From: Gammaproteobacteria bacterium
GTDB taxonomy: Bacteria > Pseudomonadota > Gammaproteobacteria > Pseudomonadales > Pseudohongiellaceae
NCBI GenBank assembly: GCA_018661465.1
Contig: JABJIC010000036.1
Location: 1 to 55,429, forward strand
DNA length: 55,429 bases
Direction of reading: 5' to 3'
In this document: positions 36,149 to 44,532 of the stretch, piece by piece
Position numbering within the stretch: the first letter of the stretch is position 1
Layout of the letters: the number at the start of each line of letters is the position of its first letter
Program-made: the position numbers and the translations under genes
The notes under the pieces: model-generated
Seen by the model: only the letters and a program-made list of their open reading frames with translations
Database searches by the model: none
Told to the model about the DNA's origin: nothing

Positions 36149-36213
36149 TTTGGCTAAGCCAAATAGCTCACCCCTTCGGGGCGGCTTGCAGCCGTCTGCG
36201 GAGCTGACGCTCC
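36149..36213. repeat. Structured repeat, copy B
   Basis: The same four-hairpin layout as copy A: TTTGGCT-a-AGCCAAA (36149-36163), CCCC-TTC-GGGG (36171-36181), CGGCT-TGC-AGCCG (36182-36194) and GGAGC-TGAC-GCTCC (36200-36213). It is bracketed by an 11-base direct repeat CCTTTGATTCG (36135-36145 and 36212-36222). Confidence 0.8.
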
Positions 36214-36222
36214 TTTGATTCG

Positions 36223-36451
36223 CGGCTTGGCTACTTTTTCCAAATCAAGTAGGTATTTTACTTCCTACTCGAGCTTGTAGCAAAAACCGCAGCTCAAGGT
36301 AGCTTATGGTCAAAAAGCGGCGTAACTCTAGCTCAGAGGCCTGTGGAATTCAAGTTACTATTGCTTTTGGGGTTTAACTCTCAGCTGCCGTTTTACCTAT
36401 CTCCTTCTTCATGTAGTATCAGCTGCAAACCAGATAATCTCAGGGGGCAAC
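36223..36451. other. Non-coding gap upstream of the PQQ dehydrogenase
   Basis: Together with the repeats before it this makes about 400 gene-free bases between tRNA-Ser and the dehydrogenase. I see no ORF, no named RNA and no clear promoter; the dehydrogenase promoter should be here. Confidence 0.4.
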
Positions 36452-38353
36452 ATGATTACACGAATTCCTCATAAGTTAGCGATTCTCGCCTTTTTTCTCA
36501 TTGGCTCCATTTCAGTTCAGGCTCAGGATCAAGATTGGCCGAGTTATGGTGGGGACAATGGTTCACGCAAGTATTCACCACTGGATCAGATCAATGCCGA
36601 TAATGTTGATCAATTAGAAGCCGCTTGGACATGGACGAGTGTCGATAACGCAACGGTTGCGCAGAATATTGCTGACGAGAACTTCCGCGCTATGCCGGCT
36701 GGTTTCAAGGCCACTCCCATTGTTGTGGATGGCGTGATGTACATCCCCACATCTTACGGTCGAATTGCTGCAATTGATGCGGCTACAGGCGAAGAGAAAT
36801 GGGTTTTTGATACCACTGCCTGGGAAACCGGCAGACCACCAAATTTGGGTTATAACTCAAGAGGTGTTGGATATTGGGAGAAGGGAAACAAGAAACGTGT
36901 CTTCTTCGCTACCAACGATGCCGTGCTTTGGTCAATTGATGTGACTACTGGCCAGCCTGATGCTGACTTTGGTGAAGGTGGTCGAGTCGACCTGACTCAG
37001 GGTTTGGGTAGAGAAATAGACAGGCGCCAATATGGCGTGGTGTCACCGCCTCTGGTTACTAATGACATCGTGGTTGTGAACTCCATAATTAACGATGGAC
37101 CCACTACTAAAGAAATGCCTCCAGGGCACGTTCGCGGGTTTAACCCCGACACAGGAGCTGTTGAATGGATGTTTCATACCATTCCCCAGGCTGGCGAATT
37201 TGGTAATGAAACCTGGGAGGATGGTTCCTGGGAGTACACCGGTAACACAAATTCCTGGACGATAATGAGCGCCGATGATGAATTGGGGATTGTCTATCTT
37301 CCAATCGGAACACCAACTAACGATTGGTATGGTGGCTTGCGCAAGGGCGACAATCTGTTCGCCGAAAGTTTGGTAGCCGTAGAGGCCAAGACCGGTAAGT
37401 ATATTTGGCATTTTCAGATGGTTCATCATGGAGTCTGGGATTATGATTTGCCCGCCGCGCCAGCACTTGTTGATATCGTTGTAGATGGACGACCGATAAA
37501 AGCGGTAGCTCAGATTTCAAAGCAAGGCCATACCTATGTGTTCGACCGGGTCACAGGTGAGCCGGTATGGCCAATTGAAGAACGTGCTGTTGCCCAAAGT
37601 TCTGTTCCGGGCGAACGTCTTTCACCGACTCAGCCGTTTCCAACCAAGCCGCCGCCGTTTTCCGTGCAAGGCATAACAGATGCAACCCTTATTAATTTCA
37701 CTCCAGAATTGCGAAATGAAGCTCTGCAAATCATCGAACGGTTCGACTATGGTCCCTTGTTCACACCTCCCTCACTTAGAGGCACTATCAATATGCCCGG
37801 TTGGGGTGGTGGTGGCTGGTGGACTGGTTCCTCGTTCGATCCGGACACCGGTCTTTTCTACGTTCCGTCAGCATCTATACCCATCGTGGTGCAGCTAGTG
37901 GAAGCCGATCCTGAGCAGTCGAATCTTCAGTATGTACGTGGAGGTGCCCAGAACGTTGGTGGCCCACAGGGCCTGCCTCTCACGAAGCCTCCCTATGGAC
38001 GGATCACGGCGATAAACCTTAACAGGGGCGATCATGAATGGATGGTTCCTCATGGCGAAGGTATGCGTCAGCAGATCATCGACATGGGTATTCTGGACCC
38101 GGGTCCGGTGGGTGGTCCTAGTCGTACTGGGCCAGTCTTGACCAAAACCCTGCTGTTTATTGCGCAGACAGACGTTGGTCGAAACTTACTGCGGGCATAT
38201 GACAAGGCGACTGGTAATGTGGTTCATGAGATTGAGTTACCTCTGCCGCCTCAGGCAACACCAATGAGCTATTCGGTTAACGGAAAACAGTATATTTCGA
38301 TTGCTCTTGGCGGCGGTCCTGACTCGAGGGTTTATACCCTGGCACTGCCTTAA
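36452..38353 (+). CDS. PQQ-dependent dehydrogenase (soluble quinoprotein, glucose-dehydrogenase-like)
   Basis: A periplasmic pyrroloquinoline-quinone enzyme that would oxidise a sugar or alcohol. The signal peptide (about 1-24, ending VQA) is followed by WPSYGGDNGSRKYSPLDQIN, the standard start of the eight-bladed propeller. Repeated tryptophan-docking blades (AIDAATGEEKWVFD, GFNPDTGAVEWMF, AVEAKTGKYIWHFQ, AINLNRGDHEWMV) and WDYDLPAAPALVD are conserved. It lacks the N-terminal membrane domain of Gcd and any CxxCH haem motif, and the whole 633-residue chain has no Cys, so the vicinal disulfide of methanol/ethanol dehydrogenases is absent. No PQQ synthesis gene is in the window. Substrate unknown. 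Confidence 0.88.
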   Translation: MITRIPHKLAILAFFLIGSISVQAQDQDWPSYGGDNGSRKYSPLDQINADNVDQLEAAWTWTSVDNATVAQNIADENFRAMPAGFKATPIVVDGVMYIPTSYGRIAAIDAATGEEKWVFDTTAWETGRPPNLGYNSRGVGYWEKGNKKRVFFATNDAVLWSIDVTTGQPDADFGEGGRVDLTQGLGREIDRRQYGVVSPPLVTNDIVVVNSIINDGPTTKEMPPGHVRGFNPDTGAVEWMFHTIPQAGEFGNETWEDGSWEYTGNTNSWTIMSADDELGIVYLPIGTPTNDWYGGLRKGDNLFAESLVAVEAKTGKYIWHFQMVHHGVWDYDLPAAPALVDIVVDGRPIKAVAQISKQGHTYVFDRVTGEPVWPIEERAVAQSSVPGERLSPTQPFPTKPPPFSVQGITDATLINFTPELRNEALQIIERFDYGPLFTPPSLRGTINMPGWGGGGWWTGSSFDPDTGLFYVPSASIPIVVQLVEADPEQSNLQYVRGGAQNVGGPQGLPLTKPPYGRITAINLNRGDHEWMVPHGEGMRQQIIDMGILDPGPVGGPSRTGPVLTKTLLFIAQTDVGRNLLRAYDKATGNVVHEIELPLPPQATPMSYSVNGKQYISIALGGGPDSRVYTLALP

Positions 38354-38483
38354 GTACGATCTCGAGAAGTGTGTTGTATCAGCAAATCTGCTGATATGGC
38401 CGCTTGATTCACAGGCATAATTTACCCATAATCCGCGCCAGCATCGTCGCGTCCTTCGTGGCGTCTATGCTATTATGTTTTAT

Positions 38484-38598
38484 GGTGACTCTTGTCGGTC
38501 CCCGCGCAATGATAGGTTATAAACTCCGCCAGGCCCGGAAGGGAGCAACGGTAGTAATCGACTCATGTGCCGTGGTGTGGCTGGCAAGGGCTGCCACC
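38484..38598 (+). ncRNA. ffs: Signal recognition particle RNA (4.5S)
   Basis: A rod-like RNA of about 115 bases. The conserved domain IV is visible: GCCAGGCCCGGAAGGGAGCAACGG at about 38530-38553, with the GGAA tetraloop and the asymmetric internal loop that bind Ffh. The ends GGTGACTCTTG and CAAGGGCTGCCACC pair. It lies directly upstream of dnaX, its usual gammaproteobacterial place. End coordinates are estimated from pairing, within a few bases. Confidence 0.93.
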
Positions 38599-38656
38599 TA
38601 ATCAACAGGCACTACATCTAACGGATTAAGTAGCAGACTGGCGGCGTAGAATATAA

Positions 38657-40597
38657 ATGAGCTATCAAGTACTTGCCAGAAAATGGCGGCCGAGTAACTT
38701 CTCTCAGGTAGCTGGTCAGGCTCACGTTCTCCGATCGCTAATAAACGCTCTCGATAATCAGCGACTGCATCACGCTTACCTCTTTACCGGTACCCGGGGA
38801 GTGGGCAAGACCACACTAGCTAGAATCCTCGCCAAATGTTTGAACTGCGAAGAGGGTGTCACTTCAACACCTTGTGAATCCTGTGATGCCTGCCGAGAAA
38901 TCAATGAAGGTCGTTTTATCGACCTTATCGAAGTGGATGCCGCCTCGAATACCAAGGTGGAAGATACTCGGGAGTTATTGGAAAACGTTCAGTACCTACC
39001 CAGCAGCGGGCGCTATAAGGTTTATCTTATTGACGAAGTTCACATGCTGTCGAACCACAGTTTTAATGCCTTACTAAAAACACTGGAAGAACCACCTCCA
39101 CATGTAAAATTTCTTTTTGCGACAACGGATCCGCAAAAACTACCTATCACAATTCTCTCCCGGTGCTTGCAGTTCAATCTTAAGAATCTGAACCCTCAGA
39201 TCATTGTTGAATATTTACAGACAGTGCTCGGCGAAGAAAAAATTGAATTCGAAGAAGAGGCTCTTTGGCAGATTGCTTCCGCTGCATCTGGAAGTATGCG
39301 TGATGCCTTAACATTGGTGGATCAGGCTATATCCTATTGTCAGGGCAAGGTGCTGGCGGCAGGGGTGGTTGAAATGCTTGGCATCCCACCCCAGCAGCAG
39401 GTCTATGAAATACTGAACGGAATGGCAAGCAAAGACATTCCTCGGGTCTTGTCGCTGATAAATGAAGTTTCAGAACAAGTTCCTGACTACATTCATACTC
39501 TGGATAATTTACTCTCGTCTTTACATCGTATTGCTATAGCGCAATTGGAGCCAGCTGCTGTTGATAATAGTTTTGGTGATCGCGATAGCATAGTTGAACT
39601 TGCCGAAAAATTTTCGGCAGAGGATGTTCAGCTTTTCTATCAAATGGGGTTAAAGGGAAGAGAAGACCTCAGGATGTCTGGAGAAGTTAGAATTGCGTTT
39701 GAAATGCTATTGATACGCATGCTGGCTTTTTCTCCAGACTTTGTTTCTCCAAAAAATGTTTCTCCAGACGCTGTGCAAAATGATAGCTCTGCTAAAGCAA
39801 CTGTCGATTCCGAAAAAAAAAAGAATAGCGAGTCAGCAATTGAGCTAGTCAAAACTAGGGAAGAAGCACAGCCCGTTGGAAAATTGCAGCCTTCCAATTC
39901 TATATCTCCTGCGAATGATGAATTTGAGTCATTCGATCTCAATCCTACTAAGACCCCAGTTCAAGTTGAAGCAGCTGAGGAGTGTGTTGAGGAAGTTGAT
40001 CAGAACGCCGAGTCGTCGACTGCCGAAGAGCAATCTACCGACTTAGAATCTATTGCCGATCAGCCTGGTGATGAGCGGACTATCCCCGAACAATCTAATT
40101 TAGAACAGCCTGTTCAAAGTCTCGGTAATGCAGAGCACTCTGCGTTAGATCAAGCTTCCTCAACACCGGTGGTCAGCAATCAGACAGAGCTGTCCAGCGA
40201 ATCATGGCTAAGTGTTTTTCCCCAATTAACTATCACCGGCATTGCTTCGAATATTTTGGCAAATTCAATGTTTAAATCCAGAGACGGAAACAAATTGTGC
40301 TTCACCCTGGATAAAGCCCAAAGCGCGGTATACAGCGATGATATTCTTCCAAAAATCACTCAGGCCTTTGTAAGTTTTTACGATGAAGAGCTTTCCGTTG
40401 AGATTGAAATTGCGGATGTCGAGGCGGAAACTCCAGCACGTTTAGCGCAGCGCCTTCGCGATGAGCAACACGCTGGCATGGTAAAAAACTTCGAAGAGGA
40501 TGGAAATGTGCAAGAGCTGCTGCAAAAATTTTCAGGAACCCTGGTGAATGAATCAATATCAGAAGCAAGTGAAAGAGGTGGCAATGACCGACTTTAA
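38657..40597 (+). CDS. dnaX: DNA polymerase III tau subunit (with gamma by frameshift)
   Basis: Clamp-loader ATPase and replisome organiser. Walker A GTRGVGKT is at 45-52; zinc Cys64, Cys73, Cys76 and Cys79 match E. coli; Walker B VYLIDEVHML is near 122-131, and the sensor and collar domains run to about 365. A linker rich in Glu/Ser (about 370-510) leads to a C-terminal tau-specific region (about 515-630) that contacts DnaB and the polymerase. Length 646, the same size class as E. coli tau (643). A slippery A-run at codons 386-389 would yield a short gamma form (separate entry). Overlaps ybaB by 14 bases. Confidence 0.97.
   Translation: MSYQVLARKWRPSNFSQVAGQAHVLRSLINALDNQRLHHAYLFTGTRGVGKTTLARILAKCLNCEEGVTSTPCESCDACREINEGRFIDLIEVDAASNTKVEDTRELLENVQYLPSSGRYKVYLIDEVHMLSNHSFNALLKTLEEPPPHVKFLFATTDPQKLPITILSRCLQFNLKNLNPQIIVEYLQTVLGEEKIEFEEEALWQIASAASGSMRDALTLVDQAISYCQGKVLAAGVVEMLGIPPQQQVYEILNGMASKDIPRVLSLINEVSEQVPDYIHTLDNLLSSLHRIAIAQLEPAAVDNSFGDRDSIVELAEKFSAEDVQLFYQMGLKGREDLRMSGEVRIAFEMLLIRMLAFSPDFVSPKNVSPDAVQNDSSAKATVDSEKKKNSESAIELVKTREEAQPVGKLQPSNSISPANDEFESFDLNPTKTPVQVEAAEECVEEVDQNAESSTAEEQSTDLESIADQPGDERTIPEQSNLEQPVQSLGNAEHSALDQASSTPVVSNQTELSSESWLSVFPQLTITGIASNILANSMFKSRDGNKLCFTLDKAQSAVYSDDILPKITQAFVSFYDEELSVEIEIADVEAETPARLAQRLRDEQHAGMVKNFEEDGNVQELLQKFSGTLVNESISEASERGGNDRL
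39817..39828 (+). promoter_or_regulatory. Programmed -1 frameshift site in dnaX
   Basis: Ten A then G (39813-39823) contain the slippery heptamer A-AAA-AAG in the correct phase. After a -1 slip the next codons are GAA and TAG (39826-39828), giving a gamma product of about 390 residues ending in Lys-Lys-Glu, as in E. coli gamma. A small stem CTAGT-CAAA-ACTAG follows at 39845-39858. The long A-run could also allow transcriptional slippage. Confidence 0.75.
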
Positions 40598-40904
40598 CGA
40601 AATTTTAAATCAAGCCAAACAGATGCAGGCTAAGTTTCAGGAAGCCCAACAAGAGATGTTGAAGCTAGTGATCGATGGCGAGTCTGGTGCCGGTCTTGTG
40701 CGAGTAAGCATGAACGGTAAGCACGATGTGACTAATGTGCACATCGATGGCAGTTTGATGACAGAAGACAAGGCTGTAGTCGAAGATCTCATCGCTGCGG
40801 CGATAAACGATGCTGTTAGAAAGATCGAAGAAAAAAATAAGGAAGCCCTCGGCGGCATGGCCGGCGGAATGAATATGCCTGAAGGTTTTAAATTTCCATT
40901 CTAG
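40584..40904 (+). CDS. ybaB: Nucleoid-associated protein, YbaB/EbfC family
   Basis: Small DNA-binding dimer implicated in nucleoid organisation and in DNA repair through its link to recR. From the ATG at 40584 (MTDFNEILNQAKQMQAKFQEAQQEM) it has 106 residues; AGAGGTGG just upstream supports this start over the in-frame ATG 36 bases earlier. It has the family pattern of a long N-terminal helix, a central sheet (GLVRVSMNGKHDVTNVHID) and a Gly/Met-rich tail (GGMAGGMNMPEGFKFPF). It overlaps the end of dnaX and precedes recR by nine bases. Confidence 0.96.
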   Translation: MTDFNEILNQAKQMQAKFQEAQQEMLKLVIDGESGAGLVRVSMNGKHDVTNVHIDGSLMTEDKAVVEDLIAAAINDAVRKIEEKNKEALGGMAGGMNMPEGFKFPF

Positions 40905-40913
40905 GATGATGTT

Positions 40914-41519
40914 GTGAACTCTAGCCCTTTAATTGATCAATTAATCGAAGCCTTTCGCTGCTTGCCTGGAGTAGGCCCGAAGTCCGCCCAGCGCATGACA
41001 CTCCACCTGCTGGAAAGAAATCGCAATGGAGGAAGGAACCTATCCGCATCTCTAAGCGAGGCTTTGGAGAAGGTAGGCAACTGCCCCCGCTGCAGAACAC
41101 TCACCGAAGAGCCATTGTGTCGAATTTGCTCAAGCTCATCGCGCAACTCTAAGATTTGCTGTGTTGTGGAGTCTCCGGCAGATGTTTTCGCTATTGAGCA
41201 AGCAGGCACATTCAGGGGTATTTATTTTGTGCTAATGGGCCACCTCTCTCCCATAGATGGTATTGGGCCGGAACAGCTTGGAGTCGGAAAACTGCTAGAC
41301 AAAGTTAAGAGTGAAGAAATAGAAGAAGTAATTATTGCCTGCAACCCAACGGTCGAAGGTGACGCAACTGCTTATTACCTAGCTGAACAGTTAAAGGTGA
41401 ACAATGTATTGGTTTCAAGAATAGCCCATGGAGTGCCTATCGGTGGTGAATTGGAATTTGTCGATGGCGGGACATTAAGTCATGCATTCGCAGGCAGAAC
41501 TCGAATGGATAACTCCTAA
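40914..41519 (+). CDS. recR: Recombination mediator protein RecR
   Basis: With RecO and RecF it helps load RecA on gapped DNA. The N-terminal helix-hairpin-helix ([17 protein letters not shown]) is followed by a four-Cys zinc finger ([16 protein letters not shown]), a Toprim domain ([33 protein letters not shown]) and the C-terminal Walker-B-like tail ([18 protein letters not shown], here [12 protein letters not shown]). 201 residues. The start is GTG at 40914, preceded by AGGATGATG. rnd starts immediately after its stop. Confidence 0.97.
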   Translation: MNSSPLIDQLIEAFRCLPGVGPKSAQRMTLHLLERNRNGGRNLSASLSEALEKVGNCPRCRTLTEEPLCRICSSSSRNSKICCVVESPADVFAIEQAGTFRGIYFVLMGHLSPIDGIGPEQLGVGKLLDKVKSEEIEEVIIACNPTVEGDATAYYLAEQLKVNNVLVSRIAHGVPIGGELEFVDGGTLSHAFAGRTRMDNS

Positions 41520-42692
41520 ATGATGGATTGCGAAGGAATGCCAATTCAATATGTCGATGATGAAAATGTTTTCATTAGCTTATGTGAGTCATGGGGTTCT
41601 CAAAAACTTTTAGCCATTGATACGGAGTTCATGAGAACCAATACCTTTTACGCCCGTATTGGCCTATTGCAAGTAGCTGACGATAAAAAATGCTATCTAA
41701 TTGACCCGCTAAAAATCTCAGACTGGACTTGCTTCAAATTATTATTAAGCGAAAGTGCTTGCGAGTTTATAATTCACTCTTGCAGTGAAGACCTTAATCT
41801 ATTGCAAACATTTCTTGGTGTGATTCCAGGCAAAATATTTGACACTCAAATTGCTGCAGCCTTTCTTGGTCTGGGGTTCAGTATTAGCTACCAGGGATTG
41901 GCAAGGGAGCTGTTAAATATTGAAGTAGAGAAGGGGGAGACCCGCTCTGATTGGTTAAAGCGGCCACTATCGGATAGTCAAATTTTTTATGCGGCCGCAG
42001 ATGTCCGTTACCTTATTCAAATCAGAGAACTCTTAGCTGCGCAACTCGAATTACAGTCAATGACAGCCTGGTTTGAAGCTGAATGTGTTCAGCTTTTGGA
42101 GAACAGTCACGCCGCTGAGAACAATGCTAATTGGAAGGAAATTTATTCTGCTATAAGTAATGCATGGCGCTTAAGCGATTCTGGTTTACTGGTATTACAG
42201 AAGTTATGTTACTGGCGTGAACAGACAGCCCGGAGCAGAAACAAGCCTAAAAGCTGGATCGTTAAGGATGTAGATATTTTCACTATGGCGAAATCACTGG
42301 CTGAAGTATCGGGTTTCACAAGTGATGATGTTAGAGCTATCGACGAAGTTGATAGCAGGTTTCTTTCAAGATATAGCCGCGAGATAGCATCTGTGCTCAA
42401 CCAAGGTTCTGCTGATCTGCCTCCTATAGACAGAAATATACTTAACCCACCTCTTGATGCAAGCGGTAGGAAGCGATTAAAACTTTTACAAAAAATAGTT
42501 CAGGAGCGGGCGGATGAGCTGAATATGGCGCCGGAGTTACTCGGTCGCAAGAAGCAGTTGCTCGAACTGCTTAGGGACTATGGCCGGACTAAGGAATTTA
42601 GCTGGCAGTCTGCAAGCTTGGCGTGGAGAAAACCGTTACTAGAAGATCGCTTTAAGGAAATTATGAGTCCCGGAGATGGAAGTCGTGGCTGA
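41520..42692 (+). CDS. rnd: Ribonuclease D
   Basis: A 3-prime exoribonuclease acting in tRNA 3-prime end maturation. The DEDDy exonuclease domain shows LLAIDTEFMR (about 30-39), IIHSCSEDLNLL and YAAADVRYL (Tyr and Asp of motif III). HRDC domains follow (about 205-295 and a weaker second one to 375). 390 residues. The ATG at 41520 directly abuts the recR stop; a second in-frame ATG follows it at once. The 3-prime end overlaps ycgN by 17 bases, so recR-rnd-ycgN look like one transcript. Confidence 0.94.
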   Translation: MMDCEGMPIQYVDDENVFISLCESWGSQKLLAIDTEFMRTNTFYARIGLLQVADDKKCYLIDPLKISDWTCFKLLLSESACEFIIHSCSEDLNLLQTFLGVIPGKIFDTQIAAAFLGLGFSISYQGLARELLNIEVEKGETRSDWLKRPLSDSQIFYAAADVRYLIQIRELLAAQLELQSMTAWFEAECVQLLENSHAAENNANWKEIYSAISNAWRLSDSGLLVLQKLCYWREQTARSRNKPKSWIVKDVDIFTMAKSLAEVSGFTSDDVRAIDEVDSRFLSRYSREIASVLNQGSADLPPIDRNILNPPLDASGRKRLKLLQKIVQERADELNMAPELLGRKKQLLELLRDYGRTKEFSWQSASLAWRKPLLEDRFKEIMSPGDGSRG

Positions 42693-43134
42693 TCAGGGCC
42701 AGAAATTCTGGGAAAAGCCCCTGTCGGAATTAAACAACGATGAGTGGGAGAAGCTCTGCGATGGCTGTGGCCGCTGCTGCCTAAAAAAGGTTGTAGACGA
42801 AGAGTCAGAAGCCATTAATTACACCAGAGTAGTGTGTAAGTATTTTCTAGAGGAGTCGTCCAGCTGCCAGTGCTATAAGGATCGCAGTGAATTGGTGCCT
42901 GATTGTCTTAATGTTAAAACCATGGACTTGGCAGCAACTAATTGGATGCCGAGTACCTGTGCCTACAGACTTCGTTTTGATAACCAGCCCTTATTCGACT
43001 GGCATCCCCTAATAGCGGGGTCTAGAGAGCAGATGGACGAGCAGGGCATAAGCATCAAAGGGCGGGCTGTTTCAGAGGAGTACGTCCACCCCGAGGGATT
43101 AGACGAGCATATTATTCAGTGGGTAGAATCCTGA
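42676..43134 (+). CDS. ycgN: YcgN family cysteine-cluster protein
   Basis: A 152-residue cytoplasmic protein of the UPF0260/YcgN group. It starts FWEKPLSELNNDEWEKLCDGCGRCCLKKV, with the metal-binding-type C-x-x-C-x-x-CC cluster, and then CKYF, CQCY, DCLN and STCAYR supply more conserved Cys. A metal or Fe-S site is likely but the function is not established. It overlaps rnd, a pairing seen in other gammaproteobacteria. The start overlaps the last codons of rnd (ATG within GATGGAAG). Confidence 0.92.
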   Translation: MEVVADQGQKFWEKPLSELNNDEWEKLCDGCGRCCLKKVVDEESEAINYTRVVCKYFLEESSSCQCYKDRSELVPDCLNVKTMDLAATNWMPSTCAYRLRFDNQPLFDWHPLIAGSREQMDEQGISIKGRAVSEEYVHPEGLDEHIIQWVES

Positions 43135-43158
43135 TGGGCTGTAGTTTAGATACATTAG

Positions 43159-43228
43159 ACGAATCACATAAGACGAATTGCCTATAATGAATTACATGAA
43201 ACGAATCGCATAAAATGAATTACATATT
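43159..43228. repeat. Tandem repeat, period 14, five units, spanning a start codon
   Basis: Units: ACGAATCACATAAG (43159), ACGAATTGCCTATA (43173), ATGAATTACATGAA (43187), ACGAATCGCATAAA (43201), ATGAATTACATATT (43215). The fifth unit begins exactly with the ATG of the membrane-protein gene. A weaker unit may precede the first. Confidence 0.85.
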
Positions 43229-43610
43229 GTATTGGTTGGCCTATCTGGCAGCATCAGCGGTGTTTTACGTGATTTTCTGGAAGCTCAGCTATACCAGAAA
43301 GCCAGCCTTTCTGGCCTATATGCTCAGGGGTCTCTTATTGGCGTTAATGATCACTCCCTGGTACAGCAATTCCCAGAACGACCAGTTTGCGCCAGCGTTG
43401 ATGATAGCTGCTCTGGATACCATCACTCTGGGTGCATCATCTGCACTAAGAGCCCTGATTCCCTTGATGCTGAGCCTCATTCTAGCCTTGATCATTTCCA
43501 TTATTTTGTATTACAAAAACAGGAAAAAATACATAAATAACAAAACGTTAGTTACTATTATTAATGTTAAAGATCAAGTTAAAACTAATGAATCAGAGTT
43601 GCAAAACTAG
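43215..43610 (+). CDS. Small membrane protein of unknown function
   Basis: A 131-residue protein with three hydrophobic stretches: about 2-20 (YILYWLAYLAASAVFYVIF), 36-49 (RGLLLALMITPWY) and a long 60-98 region (ALMIAALDTI to LALIISIILYY) that may form two helices. A basic, Asn/Lys-rich tail follows. The ATG falls on the first base of a 14-base repeat unit, and no good ribosome site is present upstream; the repeat occupies its place. It sits between ycgN and the MoxR gene. I do not recognise the family. Confidence 0.65.
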   Translation: MNYILYWLAYLAASAVFYVIFWKLSYTRKPAFLAYMLRGLLLALMITPWYSNSQNDQFAPALMIAALDTITLGASSALRALIPLMLSLILALIISIILYYKNRKKYINNKTLVTIINVKDQVKTNESELQN

Positions 43611-43686
43611 CGAACTCACAACTGTATTAAATACTGCGCGGTGTTTACAATACGCGCTCTCAAAAAACACGACTGGAAGCGGATAG

Positions 43687-44529
43687 ATGAACTTTACTGG
43701 AACTGACGAATATGTAGCTACCGATGAGCTGCAAATGGCCGTTAATGCTGCGATTCAGCTGCAGAAGCCTTTGTTGATCAAGGGCGAACCTGGAACTGGA
43801 AAAACCATGCTGGCTGAGCAGATATCCAAGGCTCTGGACCTGCCTCTGATTCAATGGCATATAAAATCCACTACCAAGGCTCAGCAGGGCCTATATGAGT
43901 ACGATGCTGTGTCCAGGCTTCGGGACTCCCAGCTGGGTGATGACAAGGTTCACGATATATCCAATTACATCGTGCAAGGAAAGATCTGGGAAGCCTTTGC
44001 GTCTGAGCAACAGACTGTTCTATTGATTGACGAAATAGATAAAGCTGATATCGAATTTCCAAACGATCTTTTGCTCGAGCTGGATAAGATGGAATTTTTT
44101 GTCTACGAGACGAAAGAGATCATCAAGGCAACAACCCGGCCTATAGTAATTATTACCAGTAACAATGAAAAAGAACTTCCGGATGCATTCCTGCGTCGCT
44201 GTTTCTTTCACTACATAGCATTTCCCGACACATTGACCATGGAAAAAATTGTCGATGTTCACTATCCAAACATTAAGAAGGATTTGGTGCGTGAGGCAAT
44301 GGATGTATTTTTTGGCGTAAGAAAAATTCCAGGTCTGAAAAAGAAGCCATCCACGTCTGAATTGATTGATTGGCTTAAGCTGCTAATGGCTGACGATATT
44401 CCAGAAGATGTCTTGAAAAATCACGACGCAAAGAATGCAATTCCACCGCTATATGGAGCGCTGCTCAAGAATGAGCAAGATGTGCATCTATTGGAAAAAC
44501 TCGCTTTCATGCATCGAGCTAAAAGCTAA
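43687..44529 (+). CDS. MoxR-type AAA+ ATPase
   Basis: A 280-residue AAA+ ATPase of the MoxR group, which act as chaperones or metal-centre assembly factors with von Willebrand (VWA) partners. Walker A GEPGTGKT is at 33-40, Walker B VLLIDEIDKAD near 115-125, sensor 1 IITSNNEKELPDAFLRRCFFH with the arginine finger near 155-175, and a C-terminal helical lid (STSELIDWLKLLMADDI). The VWA-domain gene starts three bases after the stop, so the pair is almost certainly co-translated. Client unknown. Confidence 0.93.
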   Translation: MNFTGTDEYVATDELQMAVNAAIQLQKPLLIKGEPGTGKTMLAEQISKALDLPLIQWHIKSTTKAQQGLYEYDAVSRLRDSQLGDDKVHDISNYIVQGKIWEAFASEQQTVLLIDEIDKADIEFPNDLLLELDKMEFFVYETKEIIKATTRPIVIITSNNEKELPDAFLRRCFFHYIAFPDTLTMEKIVDVHYPNIKKDLVREAMDVFFGVRKIPGLKKKPSTSELIDWLKLLMADDIPEDVLKNHDAKNAIPPLYGALLKNEQDVHLLEKLAFMHRAKS

Positions 44530-44532
44530 TAC

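Noticed and set aside
35919..36218. A 99-codon ORF containing VRVGFEPTKAYALHAFQACSFG
   Set aside because: It is the antisense of tRNA-Ser plus repeat sequence, a well-known kind of false protein call.
35700..36451. A genomic island or prophage at tRNA-Ser
   Set aside because: No integrase, no duplicated tRNA 3-prime end and no phage genes; only the small repeats are present.
43232..43540. A second ORF overlapping the small membrane protein
   Set aside because: It is a shadow frame; the frame from 43215 has the coherent membrane-helix pattern.
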